A DNA stretch of 64,000 nt from Pseudomonas sp. (GTDB lineage Bacteria; Pseudomonadota; Gammaproteobacteria; Pseudomonadales; Pseudomonadaceae), in NCBI RefSeq assembly GCF_017744435.1, contig NZ_JAGIBG010000073.1, positions 1-64,000 of the forward strand. The letters run 5' to 3'. Below the pieces are notes generated by a model that worked only from the letters and a program-made list of their open reading frames with translations, did no database searches and was not told the DNA's origin. Shown in pieces: positions 47,764-56,529 of the stretch. Positions within the stretch are counted from its first letter, which is position 1; every line of letters starts with the position of its first letter. Made by a program: the position numbers and the translations under genes.

Positions 47764-48339
47764 TCAGAACGCGACCACGGCCTTGGCAGGCGAGGTCTCT
47801 ACGCCTTTCTGGCCATTCGGGCCGATCAACTGCACGTTGATCTTCTGGGTGGCCGGGAAGGCCTTGTACAGCGGGGAGAGGTCGATCTGGGCGAGTTTTT
47901 CCGGGGTGGCGCAGGTCAGCTGGTAGTGGGCATTGATGTCACTGTGCACGTGGCCTTTCTCATGCTCGTCACCGTCGTCATCAGCCTTGGCTGCGTCGCC
48001 GAACAGCGGGCTTTCCAGTTCTTGCTGGTCTTCCTTGCAGCCAGCGGCCGAGGCCAGGGCGAACAGCTTCAGCGGTTGTTCGAGCTGCTGGCGCACGGCA
48101 GCGACCTTGGCCTTGTCGGCATCGCTGCTGGCCATGTGCTCGAAGCCGACCAGGTTCATCGCCGGGCTGTCCAGCTCCAGCTCCAGGGTGTTGCCATCGA
48201 GCACGGCATTGAGCTTGGCCACGCCATGCTCGTGAGCACCAAGGGTGCCGTGGGCGTGATCGTGGTCATGTTCGTCGTGGGCATGGGCCACGGCCAGGGG
48301 CAACAGGGCGAAGGGCAGGGCGAGCAGCAGACGACGCAT
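47764..48339 (-). CDS. DUF2796 zinc-related periplasmic protein (ZrgA-like)
   Basis: The protein has 191 aa from ATG 48339 (MRRLLLALPFALLPLAVAHA, a signal peptide). An in-frame start 33 codons further up would run through the promoter region and is rejected. The mature N-terminus is very His-rich (HDEHDHDHAHGTLGAHEHG), and a second acidic/His patch (DDDGDEHEKGHVHSD) lies near residue 130. The family includes ZrgA of V. cholerae, linked to zinc uptake. A Zur-like palindrome lies 36 bases upstream. It is the first gene of the four-gene operon. Confidence 0.9.
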   Translation of the reverse strand: MRRLLLALPFALLPLAVAHAHDEHDHDHAHGTLGAHEHGVAKLNAVLDGNTLELELDSPAMNLVGFEHMASSDADKAKVAAVRQQLEQPLKLFALASAAGCKEDQQELESPLFGDAAKADDDGDEHEKGHVHSDINAHYQLTCATPEKLAQIDLSPLYKAFPATQKINVQLIGPNGQKGVETSPAKAVVAF

Positions 48340-48370
48340 GGACGACTCCGGAAGCGGGCTGGAAGATTCG

Positions 48371-48386
48371 GTTATGTTATAACAAC
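48371..48386. promoter_or_regulatory. Candidate Zur box
   Basis: GTTATGTTATAACAAC contains the perfect palindrome TGTTATAACA (48375-48384), close to the known Zur consensus in gammaproteobacteria. It lies 36 bases upstream of the DUF2796 start, where it could block the promoter when zinc is plentiful. It also lies 85 bases before the divergent gene at 48471. Confidence 0.65.
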
Positions 48387-48470
48387 TTTTCTTCGCGCCG
48401 CCAGCCTGCGTGGCGCAGGTTTCATGTTGCGGTAGCATGGTTGCATTGACCTGAGCTCAAGGAACGCATC

Positions 48471-48806
48471 GTGAGAATTCGTGGACAGATTGGTGACTGG
48501 CCGGTGGACCTGACCATCGAGCTGGAGCCGCAGGAGTGGGCGCAGTTGGGGCGGCAGATCGAGGTGCCAGTGGCTGAGACGGTAGCCGTGGCAGCGGCAC
48601 CGCGCCAGGATGATGGGCAGTGGCATGCCGCGCGTGAGGTGCTGCGCCTGGCAGGGCAGATGAGCGGGCCTGAGTTGCTCGACCGGCTGGAAGGGCTGGC
48701 CGGGAGTACGGCGGCGGGCAAGCGGCTGCTAGTGCGCTTGCGGCACAGCAGTGAGGTAAGGGTGGAAAGTGGCGTGGATGCGCCGGTGTATCACTGGGTG
48801 GGGTGA
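48471..48806 (+). CDS. Hypothetical small protein
   Basis: The protein has 111 aa from GTG 48471, with AAGGA seven bases upstream. I do not recognise a family. The N-terminus (RIRGQIGDWPVDLTIELEP) looks beta-rich, and the middle (REVLRLAGQMSGPELLDRL) helical. There is no signal peptide or membrane segment. It is divergent from the zinc operon and is followed by a REP pair. A conserved gene in Pseudomonas is likely from its normal codon use. Confidence 0.75.
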   Translation: MRIRGQIGDWPVDLTIELEPQEWAQLGRQIEVPVAETVAVAAAPRQDDGQWHAAREVLRLAGQMSGPELLDRLEGLAGSTAAGKRLLVRLRHSSEVRVESGVDAPVYHWVG

Positions 48807-48820
48807 ACGTTGCCTGTTAG

Positions 48821-48915
48821 GGCCTCTTCGCGGGTAAACCCGCTCCCACAGGTACTGCACAGCTCCCAAGTGCTGCGCGATCCCTGTGGGAGCGGGCGTG
48901 CCCGCGAACGAGGGC
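48821..48915. repeat. Inverted REP pair after the hypothetical gene
   Basis: One unit at 48821-48854 (CTTCGCGGGTAAACCCGCTC) is inverted relative to 48882-48915 (GGGAGCGGGCGTGCCCGCGAA). It lies between convergent genes. Confidence 0.85.
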
Positions 48916-48939
48916 AAAGCCCTCGCAAAAACCGGCAGG

Positions 48940-49812
48940 TCAGAACATGGCCGAAGACAAGCGGCGGCGATACACGCTCACCAGCGGATGATCACTGCCC
49001 AGCAGCTCGAACACCTGCAGCATCGCCTTCTGCGGCAAGCCGTTCTCATACCCACGATTACGCTGGAACAGCTTCAGCAACCCGTCCAGTGCCGCTTCAT
49101 ACTGCTGTCGCGCCAACTGCTGAATGCTCAGCTGGTAGGTCGCCTCATCATCCTGCGGGTTCTGCGCCAGGCGGCTCTTCAGGTCGGCCACTTCCGGCAG
49201 GCTCGCGGCCTGGCGCAGGAAGGTCAGCTGCGCCTTGGCGCCGGCCAGTGCAGCCTTGTGCTCGTCGGTCTTGACCGCGTCCAGCACCACTTGGGCTTCA
49301 CCCAGTTCGCCGCGCTCGGCCAGGCAGCGAGCATACAGGATCAGTGCCTCGGCATTGCTGTTGTCTTCACCCAGCAGTGCCTTCAGTGCAGCCTCGGCTT
49401 CGGCGAAGCGGCTTTCGGCAAATAGCGCCTTGGCCTGTTCCAGCGGCGAAGCGGCTGGCGCGGCCGGCATCTGTACATGGGGCTCGAGCATCGCGCGGAT
49501 CGCCGACTCCGGCTGCGCACCGGCAAAGCCGTCAACCGGTTGGCCATCCTTGAACAGCACCACGGTCGGCAGGCTGCGGATGCCGAACTGGGCCACCACC
49601 TGCTGCTCGACGTCGCAGTTGATCTTGGCCAGCAGCAGCTCGCCCTGATAGCCCTCGGCGATCTTCGCCAGCAGCGGCATCAGCGCCTTGCACGGCGCGC
49701 ACCACTCGGCCCAGAAATCCACCAGTACCGGCTTGTGGAAGGAGTTCTCGATCACCAGTTGCTGGAAGGTGGCATCGGTTGCATCGAAGATGTATGGGGT
49801 GTCCTGGGTCAT
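48940..49812 (-). CDS. cnoX: Thioredoxin-fold co-chaperone CnoX (YbbN)
   Basis: The protein has 290 aa. The N-terminal thioredoxin domain (about 1-110) keeps a CAPC motif (Cys38, Cys41 in WAEWCAPCKAL), while E. coli CnoX lacks this CxxC. The C-terminal part is a TPR-like helical domain (ALFAESRFAEAEAALKALLG). CnoX protects proteins from oxidative aggregation and hands them to GroEL and DnaK. It may therefore keep some redox activity here (inference). Confidence 0.9.
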   Translation of the reverse strand: MTQDTPYIFDATDATFQQLVIENSFHKPVLVDFWAEWCAPCKALMPLLAKIAEGYQGELLLAKINCDVEQQVVAQFGIRSLPTVVLFKDGQPVDGFAGAQPESAIRAMLEPHVQMPAAPAASPLEQAKALFAESRFAEAEAALKALLGEDNSNAEALILYARCLAERGELGEAQVVLDAVKTDEHKAALAGAKAQLTFLRQAASLPEVADLKSRLAQNPQDDEATYQLSIQQLARQQYEAALDGLLKLFQRNRGYENGLPQKAMLQVFELLGSDHPLVSVYRRRLSSAMF

Positions 49813-49843
49813 CGCGACTCTCGCAAATCCGTGAATGGCACCA

Positions 49844-50503
49844 CTATAAAGGCTCGCGGCTGGCGTGGTACAGGCTGACCCGGCGGAATTCGTGCGGTTC
49901 GGCCAGGTCCGGCAGGGTCAAGGCTTCGAGCACGCCAAGCTGGCGGTACAGCGGGTGGCTGAAATCACGCACACGCGAGTCGGCCACCAGTGCCTGGCGG
50001 CCACGACCCAGGAAGGCATCGAGCAACGGCAGGTTGGCGCGGTCATAGAGCACGTCGGCGACCAGGATCAGGTCGAAACGGTCGGCTTCGGCGAAGAAGT
50101 CGCTGCTGTAGCCCAGTTCGACATCGTTGAGTTGGGCATTGGCACGGCAGGCCTCCAGGGCCAGCGGGTCGAGATCACAGGCGACCACTTCCAGCGCCCC
50201 GGCACGGGCCGCCGCGATTCCGGCGATGCCGGAGCCAGCGCCAAAATCCAGCACGCGCTTGCCGGCGACCCACTCGGGGTGCGCCGCCAGGTAGCGGGCC
50301 ATGGCCAGGCCACTGGCCCAGCAGAAGCTCCAGTACGGCGGCTCTTCGAGGATGCGCCGGGTTTCCTCGCTGCTGAAGGCGCGGTCCATGTTCTGATCAT
50401 CGATCAGCCACAGCTTCAGCTCGCACTCGGGCAAGTCGCTGACCACCAGGCGCGCTTCACCGATCAGGCCGCTGAGGGCCTGTTGCAGGGCAAGCGGCGC
50501 CAC
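49844..50503 (-). CDS. SAM-dependent methyltransferase (PrmA/METTL20-like)
   Basis: The protein has 219 aa with the SAM site VLDFGAGSGIAGIAAARAG near residues 85-105 and DLILVADVLYD near 145. It resembles protein-lysine methyltransferases of the ETFB/METTL20 type. The target is unknown. It starts at ATG 50503, directly adjoining the lipoprotein gene on the same strand (stop at 50504), so the two are probably co-transcribed. Confidence 0.82.
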   Translation of the reverse strand: MAPLALQQALSGLIGEARLVVSDLPECELKLWLIDDQNMDRAFSSEETRRILEEPPYWSFCWASGLAMARYLAAHPEWVAGKRVLDFGAGSGIAGIAAARAGALEVVACDLDPLALEACRANAQLNDVELGYSSDFFAEADRFDLILVADVLYDRANLPLLDAFLGRGRQALVADSRVRDFSHPLYRQLGVLEALTLPDLAEPHEFRRVSLYHASREPL

Positions 50504-50956
50504 TTACGGCGTCTTCTCGAAGCGCAGTGGGCCGGTGGCCTGGGTCTGTGCCTGAGTGATGCGCACGGGGGGCAAGTGCATGATCAGCTGGCCGGAACTG
50601 CTGGCACGGCCGCGCAGCTCGACGCGGGCACCGGCCGGGAAGGCTTCGGGGTTGAAGCGCAGGTGATAGGGCAGGGCCTGGCCGGTGCCGGTCAGGTTGC
50701 TGCTGGCCAGCAGCTGTTGCGGGCGGTCGCGGTCGTCGATGACCAGCAGTGCCAGCTCCACGTCGGCGCCGGCGGGGATTTCCAGCAAGGTGCCGCTCAG
50801 CTCACGCTGATAGGCCGGCAGCGGGCCAAGCGGTTCGGCGTTTTTCGCCACCTTGGCCGCTGCTGGCGCGGGGACTGCTTCGGTCTTGGGGCGGTCACTG
50901 CCGCAGGCGGCGAGCAGGGAAGCGCAGCACAGCACGACGAGCGCACGAAGATGCAT
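50504..50956 (-). CDS. YbaY-family lipoprotein
   Basis: The protein has 150 aa from ATG 50956 (MHLRALVVLCCASLLAACGS). The lipobox LAAC gives a lipidated cysteine at about residue 18. The mature part has a beta-sandwich-type sequence (GTLLEIPAGADVELALLVIDD) found in the YbaY family, whose function is unclear. A start five codons earlier is possible. It adjoins the methyltransferase gene. Confidence 0.82.
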   Translation of the reverse strand: MHLRALVVLCCASLLAACGSDRPKTEAVPAPAAAKVAKNAEPLGPLPAYQRELSGTLLEIPAGADVELALLVIDDRDRPQQLLASSNLTGTGQALPYHLRFNPEAFPAGARVELRGRASSSGQLIMHLPPVRITQAQTQATGPLRFEKTP

Positions 50957-51061
50957 GGGTGGGTCCTTCACGGGCAGAATTGTATGGATGTTAACCCCTT
51001 TGGCTTGTCTTGCCAGTGCAATGCGCTACCATGGCCCTCCCTTTTTTTGTTGCCTGCCACC

Positions 51062-51526
51062 ATGCACTGTCCCTTTTGCGGTGCCAACGACACCAAGGTC
51101 ATCGACTCGCGTCTGGTCGCCGAGGGCGAACAGGTGCGCCGTCGCCGTGAATGCGTTGCCTGCGGCGAGCGCTTCACTACCTTCGAAACCGCCGAGCTGG
51201 TGCTGCCCCGGCTGATCAAGCAGGACGGCACGCGCCAGCCCTTCGACGAAGAGAAGCTGCGCGCCGGCATGCAGCGTGCGCTGGAGAAGCGCCCGGTCAG
51301 CGTCGAGCGCCTGGAAGCGGCACTGGCCCATATCAAGAGCCGCCTGCGTGCCACCGGCGAGCGCGAGGTCAAGTCGCTGGTGGTAGGCGAAATGGTCATG
51401 GCCGAGCTGCGCAAGCTCGATGAAGTGGCCTACATCCGCTTCGCCTCGGTGTACCGGCGCTTCCAGGACCTCGACGAATTCCGCGAAGAAATCGACCGCC
51501 TGGCCCGCGAGCCGGCTAAAGAGTGA
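51062..51526 (+). CDS. nrdR: Transcriptional repressor NrdR
   Basis: The protein has 154 aa, starting MHCPFCGANDTKVIDSR. The zinc ribbon CPFC...CVACGERF is followed by an ATP-cone domain (about 49-139). NrdR represses ribonucleotide reductase genes when dATP is high. It is the first gene of the nrdR-ribD-ribE-ribBA-ribH-nusB-thiL-pgpA block, a layout common in gammaproteobacteria. ribD starts two bases after its stop. Confidence 0.96.
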   Translation: MHCPFCGANDTKVIDSRLVAEGEQVRRRRECVACGERFTTFETAELVLPRLIKQDGTRQPFDEEKLRAGMQRALEKRPVSVERLEAALAHIKSRLRATGEREVKSLVVGEMVMAELRKLDEVAYIRFASVYRRFQDLDEFREEIDRLAREPAKE

Positions 51527-51528
51527 GC

Positions 51529-52659
51529 ATGCCCAGCCAGACCGCGATCCTCGACGCCCATTACATGGCCCGCGCGCTGGAGCTGGCGCGCAAGGGCGTG
51601 TACACCACACACCCCAACCCACGTGTAGGTTGCGTGATCGTCCGCGATGGCGAGGTGGTCGGTGAAGGCTGGCACGTGCGTGCCGGCGAGCCGCATGCCG
51701 AAGTGCATGCCCTGCGTCAGGCCGGCGAACTGGCCCGCGGCGCCTGCGCCTACGTGACCCTGGAACCGTGCAGCCACCATGGCCGCACCCCGCCGTGCGC
51801 CGAGGCGCTGGTCAAGGCTGGCGTTGCTCGGGTGGTCGCCGCCATGCAGGACCCCAACCCGCAAGTCGCAGGCCAAGGCTTGCGGCGCTTGGCAGATGCC
51901 GGCATCGAAGTCGCCAGCGGCGTGCTCGAAGCTGAGGCCCGTGCCCTCAACCCCGGCTTCCTCAAGCGCATGGAACACGGCCTGCCGTTCGTTCGCGCCA
52001 AGCTGGCCATGAGCCTGGACGGCCGCACCGCCATGGCCAGCGGCGAAAGCCAGTGGATCACCGGGCCCGCTGCGCGCTCGGCGGTGCAGCGCCTGCGCGC
52101 CCGCTCCGGCGTGGTGCTGACCAGTGCAGCCAGTGTGCTGGCCGACAACGCGCGGATGACCGTGCGTGGCGCCGAGCTGGGCCTGGATGCCGAAACCACC
52201 GCCCTGGCGCTGAGCCGCACGCCGTTGCGCGTGCTGGTCGACGGCCGCCTGCGTTTGCCGCTGGACGCGCCGTTCTTCCAGGCCGGCCCGGCACTGGTGG
52301 TCACCGCCGTCGCAGATGACCCGCGCTATGCCGCTGCGGGCCATGAACTGCTCAGCCTGCCGGGCGACAATGGCCAGGTAGACCTGCTGGCACTGTTGCA
52401 GGCACTGGCCGCACGCGGCGCCAACGAAATCCTGCTGGAGGCCGGTGCCGGCCTGGTCGGCGCCTTTGCCCAGCTGGGCCTGATCGATGAGTACCAATTG
52501 TTTGTCGCCGGCACCTTCCTCGGCTCCCAGGCCCGGCCGTTGCTGGACTGGCCGCTGGACAAGATGAGCCAGGCACCGCGGCTGAAAATCACCGAAATGC
52601 GCGCAGTGGGCGATGACTGGCGGGTCACGGCCATCCCTCTGCCGGCGCCCGGCGTATAA
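51529..52659 (+). CDS. ribD: Riboflavin deaminase/reductase RibD
   Basis: The protein has 376 aa from ATG 51529. It performs the second and third steps of riboflavin synthesis. The N-terminal deaminase (about 1-150) has the zinc motif HAEVHAL and PCSHHGRTPPC; the C-terminal reductase uses NADPH. It lies directly after nrdR. Confidence 0.97.
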   Translation: MPSQTAILDAHYMARALELARKGVYTTHPNPRVGCVIVRDGEVVGEGWHVRAGEPHAEVHALRQAGELARGACAYVTLEPCSHHGRTPPCAEALVKAGVARVVAAMQDPNPQVAGQGLRRLADAGIEVASGVLEAEARALNPGFLKRMEHGLPFVRAKLAMSLDGRTAMASGESQWITGPAARSAVQRLRARSGVVLTSAASVLADNARMTVRGAELGLDAETTALALSRTPLRVLVDGRLRLPLDAPFFQAGPALVVTAVADDPRYAAAGHELLSLPGDNGQVDLLALLQALAARGANEILLEAGAGLVGAFAQLGLIDEYQLFVAGTFLGSQARPLLDWPLDKMSQAPRLKITEMRAVGDDWRVTAIPLPAPGV

Positions 52660-52701
52660 TGCCGGGCTTGCCCCGCGCAACCCGTTTTTGAGGAAGTCCC
52701 C

Positions 52702-53367
52702 ATGTTCACCGGCATCATCGAATCCATCGGCACCATCCGCAGCCTGACCCCCAAGGGCGGTGACGTGCGCGTCTACGTCGAAACCGGCAAGCTCGACCTG
52801 GGTGACGTCAAGCTCGGCGACAGCATCGCCGTCAACGGCGTGTGCCTGACCGCCGTCGAGCTGCCGGGCAACGGGTTCTGGGCCGACGTCAGCGTCGAGA
52901 CCCTCAAGCGCACCGCGTTCATCGACCTCAAGAGCGGCAGCAAGGTCAACCTGGAAAAAGCCCTGACCCCGACCACCCGCCTCGGCGGCCACCTGGTCAG
53001 CGGCCACGTCGACGGCGTCGGCGAAATCATCTCGCGCAGCGATAACGCCCGCGCCATCCAGTTCCGTGTGCGTGCACCCAAGGAGCTGGCCAAGTACATC
53101 GCCCACAAGGGTTCGATCACCGTCGACGGCACCAGCCTGACGGTCAACGAGGTCAATGGCGCTGAATTCGAGCTGACCATTGTCCCGCACACCCTGTCCG
53201 AAACCATCATGGCCGACTACCGCGCAGGGCGTCGGGTCAACCTTGAGGTCGACTTGCTGGCCCGTTACCTGGAGCGTCTGCTGCTGGGCGACAAGGCTGC
53301 CGAACCGAGCAAGGGCAGTGGCATCACCGAAAGCTTCCTGGCCGCCAACGGCTTCTTGAAATCCTGA
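52702..53367 (+). CDS. ribE: Riboflavin synthase alpha subunit
   Basis: The protein has 221 aa, starting MFTGIIESIGTIRSLTPKGG, with two tandem lumazine-binding domains (about 1-90 and 100-190). The GHLVSGHVDG motif begins the second. It dismutates two lumazine molecules to riboflavin. In E. coli this gene is called ribC or ribE; here I use ribE. It follows ribD after 42 bases. Confidence 0.97.
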   Translation: MFTGIIESIGTIRSLTPKGGDVRVYVETGKLDLGDVKLGDSIAVNGVCLTAVELPGNGFWADVSVETLKRTAFIDLKSGSKVNLEKALTPTTRLGGHLVSGHVDGVGEIISRSDNARAIQFRVRAPKELAKYIAHKGSITVDGTSLTVNEVNGAEFELTIVPHTLSETIMADYRAGRRVNLEVDLLARYLERLLLGDKAAEPSKGSGITESFLAANGFLKS

Positions 53368-53385
53368 TTGAGAAGGGGGTGCCGA

Positions 53386-54477
53386 GTGGCGCTCAACAGC
53401 ATCGAAGAACTGGTCGAAGACATCCGCCAGGGCAAAATGGTCATCCTCATGGATGACGAAGACCGCGAGAACGAAGGCGACATCATCATGGCGGCCGAGT
53501 GCTGCCTGCCTGAGCACATCAACTTCATGGCCAAGCACGCCCGCGGCCTGATCTGCATGCCGATGACCCGCGAGCGCTGCGAAACCCTGAAGCTGCCGCT
53601 GATGGCGCCGCGCAACGGTTCGGGCTTCGGCACCAAGTTCACCGTGTCGATCGAAGCCGCCGAGGGCGTCACCACCGGCATCTCCGCCGCTGACCGTGCG
53701 CGCACCGTGCAGGCTGCCGCTGTCAAGGACGCCAAGGCCGAAGACATCGTCAGCCCTGGCCACATCTTCCCGCTGATGGCCCAGCCGGGCGGCACCCTGG
53801 CCCGCGCCGGCCACACCGAAGCGGCCTGCGACCTGGCGCGTATGGCCGGCTTCGAGCCGAGCGGCGTGATCTGCGAAGTGATGAACGACGACGGCACCAT
53901 GTCGCGCCGCGCCGAGCTGGAAGTGTTCGCCGCCGAGCACGGCCTGAAGATCGGCACCATCGCCGACCTGATCCACTACCGCATGATCCACGAGCGCACC
54001 GTGCAGCGCGTTTCCGAGCAGCCGATCGAGAGCGAACTGGGCGAGTTCAACCTGGTCACCTACCGTGACGCGGTGGAAGGCGACGTGCACATGGCCCTGA
54101 CCCTGGGCAACATCTGCGCCGAAGAGCCGACCCTGGTACGCGTGCACAACATGGACCCGCTGCGCGACCTGCTGCTGGTCAAGCAGCCGGGCCGCTGGAG
54201 CCTGCGCGCGGCCATGGCCGCCGTGGCCGAGGCGGGCAGCGGCGTGGTATTGCTGCTGGGCCACCCACTGGACGGCGACGTGCTGCTGGCGCACATCCGC
54301 GAAAGCGCGGGCGATGCACCGACCAAGGCGCCGACCACCTACAGCACCGTCGGTGCCGGTTCGCAGATCCTGCGCGACCTCGGCGTGCGCAAGATGCGCC
54401 TGATGAGTTCGCCGATGAAGTTCAATGCGATATCCGGATTCGATCTGGAAGTTGTAGAATACGTGCCCTCCGAGTGA
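53386..54477 (+). CDS. ribBA: RibBA: DHBP synthase with a degenerate GTP cyclohydrolase domain
   Basis: The protein has 363 aa from GTG 53386 (VALNSIEELVEDIR, initiator Met); GGGGGTG lies upstream. The N-terminal RibB domain (about 1-200) makes dihydroxybutanone phosphate; its DDEDRENEGD and TEAACDLARMAG motifs are intact. The C-terminal RibA-like domain (about 205-360) lacks the zinc cysteines C-x10-CxC, so it is unlikely to be a GTP cyclohydrolase, and a separate complete ribA lies at 58053. Such RibBX-type fusions are known in Shewanella and Pseudomonas. It belongs to the riboflavin operon. Confidence 0.93.
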   Translation: MALNSIEELVEDIRQGKMVILMDDEDRENEGDIIMAAECCLPEHINFMAKHARGLICMPMTRERCETLKLPLMAPRNGSGFGTKFTVSIEAAEGVTTGISAADRARTVQAAAVKDAKAEDIVSPGHIFPLMAQPGGTLARAGHTEAACDLARMAGFEPSGVICEVMNDDGTMSRRAELEVFAAEHGLKIGTIADLIHYRMIHERTVQRVSEQPIESELGEFNLVTYRDAVEGDVHMALTLGNICAEEPTLVRVHNMDPLRDLLLVKQPGRWSLRAAMAAVAEAGSGVVLLLGHPLDGDVLLAHIRESAGDAPTKAPTTYSTVGAGSQILRDLGVRKMRLMSSPMKFNAISGFDLEVVEYVPSE

Positions 54478-54522
54478 CTTGAGGCGGCATTGACGCCCTG
54501 AGCTCGAGTCCAGACCCCTGTC

Positions 54523-54544
54523 GAGGCCGCTTGTATGCGGCCTC
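54523..54544 (+). promoter_or_regulatory. Hairpin between ribBA and ribH
   Basis: GAGGCCGC (54523-54530), loop TTGTAT and GCGGCCTC (54537-54544) form a perfect 8-bp stem. There is no T run behind it, so it is not a classic terminator. It may stabilise or separate parts of the operon mRNA. Confidence 0.45.
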
Positions 54545-54568
54545 GCTCTTGAAGATGAGAATATCGGA

Positions 54569-55045
54569 ATGACCCTGAAGACCATCGAAGGTACCTTCAT
54601 CGCCCCCAAAGGTCGCTATGCTTTGGTGGTTGGCCGCTTCAACAGCTTCGTCGTCGAAAGCCTGGTAAGCGGCGCCGTTGATACCCTGGTACGCCACGGT
54701 GTCAGCGAAAGCGACATCACCATCATCCGTGCCCCGGGCGCGTTCGAAATCCCGCTGGTGGCACAGAAAGTCGCCCAACAAGGCGAATATGACGCGATCA
54801 TCGCCCTGGGTGCAGTGATCCGTGGCGGTACCCCGCACTTCGAATACGTGGCGGGCGAATGCACCAAGGGCCTGGCCCAGGTGTCCATGGAGTTCGGCGT
54901 ACCGGTGGCCTTCGGCGTTCTGACCGTCGACTCCATCGAGCAAGCCATCGAGCGCTCCGGCACCAAGGCTGGCAACAAAGGCGGTGAAGCTGCCCTGTCC
55001 GCTCTGGAAATGGTCAGCCTGCTGGCGCAGTTGGAGGCCAAGTGA
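54569..55045 (+). CDS. ribH: 6,7-dimethyl-8-ribityllumazine synthase
   Basis: The protein has 158 aa, normal length. It condenses DHBP with the pyrimidine to form lumazine, the step before RibE. Typical sequences [14 protein letters not shown] and [14 protein letters not shown] (with the active-site histidine) are seen. It overlaps nusB by four bases (GTGA). Confidence 0.97.
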
Positions 55046-55542
55046 TTAGCGACGAAAGCGATCGTTTCAACCCGCGAGATCCAAAACCTGCGGATGCCGG
55101 CAAGCCATCGAAGAGCGCCAAGCGCCGCGAAGCCCGCAAGCTCGCGACCCAGGCCCTGTATCAGTGGCACATGGCCCAGCATTCGCTGAACGAGATCGAA
55201 GCGCAGTTCCGGGTCGATAACGATTTCACCGATGTCGACGGTGCCTATTTCCGCGAGATCCTCCACGGGGTCCCGGCGATCAAGGGCGAAATCGACAAGG
55301 CGCTGGTGCCTTGCATGACCATCGCCCTGGAAGAGCTCGACCCGGTCGAGCTGGCTGTGCTGCGGCTGTCCACCTGGGAACTGATCAAGCGCGTCGACGT
55401 ACCGTACCGCGTGGTGATCAACGAAGGCGTGGAACTGGCCAAGGTCTTCGGTGCCACCGATGGCCACAAGTTCGTCAACGGTGTGCTGGACAAGCTCGCC
55501 CCGGCCCTGCGTGAAGCAGAAGTCAAGGCGAACAAGCGCTGA
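55042..55542 (+). CDS. nusB: Transcription antitermination protein NusB
   Basis: The protein has 166 aa from GTG 55042, overlapping the ribH stop. It binds boxA with S10 (rpsJ, also in this window) in rRNA antitermination. The all-helical [16 protein letters not shown] and the C-terminal [19 protein letters not shown] are typical. The N-terminus has a short charged extension of some 15 residues. Confidence 0.96.
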
Positions 55543-55560
55543 TCCTGGCGCTGCCTGCCC

Positions 55561-56529
55561 ATGGGTGAGTTCGAGCTGATCAACCATTACTTCGCCGCCG
55601 CGCCTTGTGCGCAGGGCGGCGAGGGCGTGGCCCTGGGTATCGGCGACGACTGTGCCCTGCTGGACCTTCCACCCGGTGAACAACTGGCGGTGTCGACCGA
55701 CACCCTGGTCGCCGGGGTGCATTTCCCTGCTGTCTGCGATCCGCTGCTGCTTGGCCAGCGCTCGTTGGCCGTGGCGGCCAGTGACCTGGCGGCCATGGGC
55801 GCGACGGCGATCGGCTTCACCCTCGCCCTGACCCTGCCTGATGTCGGCCCCGACTGGCTGGCGGCTTATGCCGACGGTCTCAGCCGCATGGCCCAGCGTT
55901 GCCGCATGAGCCTGATCGGTGGGGATACCACCCGCGGCCCGCTGAGCATCACCGTCACCGTGTTCGGCCGCGTGCCGGCCGGCCAGGCGTTGCGCCGCAG
56001 CGGCGCGCGGCCGGGCGACCTGCTGTGTGTCGGCGGTTCGCTGGGCAAGGCGGCAGGGGCGTTGCCGCTGGTACTGGGTGAGCGCGAGGCACCGGCCGAG
56101 CAGGCCAAGCCGCTGCTCGACCACTACTGGTCGCCGATGCCGCAGCTGCAGCTTGGCCAGCTGCTGCGCGGCCGGGCCACGGCGGCGTTGGACATTTCCG
56201 ATGGCCTGCTCGCCGACTGTGGGCATATCGCCAAGGCGTCCGGGGTCGCACTCGAGGTGAACCTGGCGCAGGTGCCAGTGTCTCCTGCTTTGGAAGCCTT
56301 TCTGGGCCATGATGCGGCACGGCTGGCAGCACTGACCGGTGGCGACGACTACGTACTGGCCTTCACCTTGCCGCCTGCGGCGCTCGCCCCGCTGACCGAC
56401 CTCGGTTTCGCCGAGGTGCATGTCATCGGCCGCGTGCTCGAAGGCCAGGGCGTGACCCTGCGCGACCCGCAGGGCCTGGACATCACCCCGGTTCAACGGG
56501 GCTATCAACACTTTAGGGAGACACCGTGA
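55561..56529 (+). CDS. thiL: Thiamine-monophosphate kinase
   Basis: The protein has 322 aa, starting MGEFELINHYF. It phosphorylates thiamine monophosphate to the active diphosphate. The GIGDDCALL motif (about 26-34), VSTDTLVAGVHF and GGDDYVL are present. It lies 18 bases after nusB, and its stop overlaps the pgpA start (GTGA). Confidence 0.96.
   Translation: MGEFELINHYFAAAPCAQGGEGVALGIGDDCALLDLPPGEQLAVSTDTLVAGVHFPAVCDPLLLGQRSLAVAASDLAAMGATAIGFTLALTLPDVGPDWLAAYADGLSRMAQRCRMSLIGGDTTRGPLSITVTVFGRVPAGQALRRSGARPGDLLCVGGSLGKAAGALPLVLGEREAPAEQAKPLLDHYWSPMPQLQLGQLLRGRATAALDISDGLLADCGHIAKASGVALEVNLAQVPVSPALEAFLGHDAARLAALTGGDDYVLAFTLPPAALAPLTDLGFAEVHVIGRVLEGQGVTLRDPQGLDITPVQRGYQHFRETP

Noticed and set aside
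54478..54568. FMN riboswitch before ribH
   Set aside because: The gap is only 91 bases with one simple hairpin; the conserved six-stem FMN structure does not fit.
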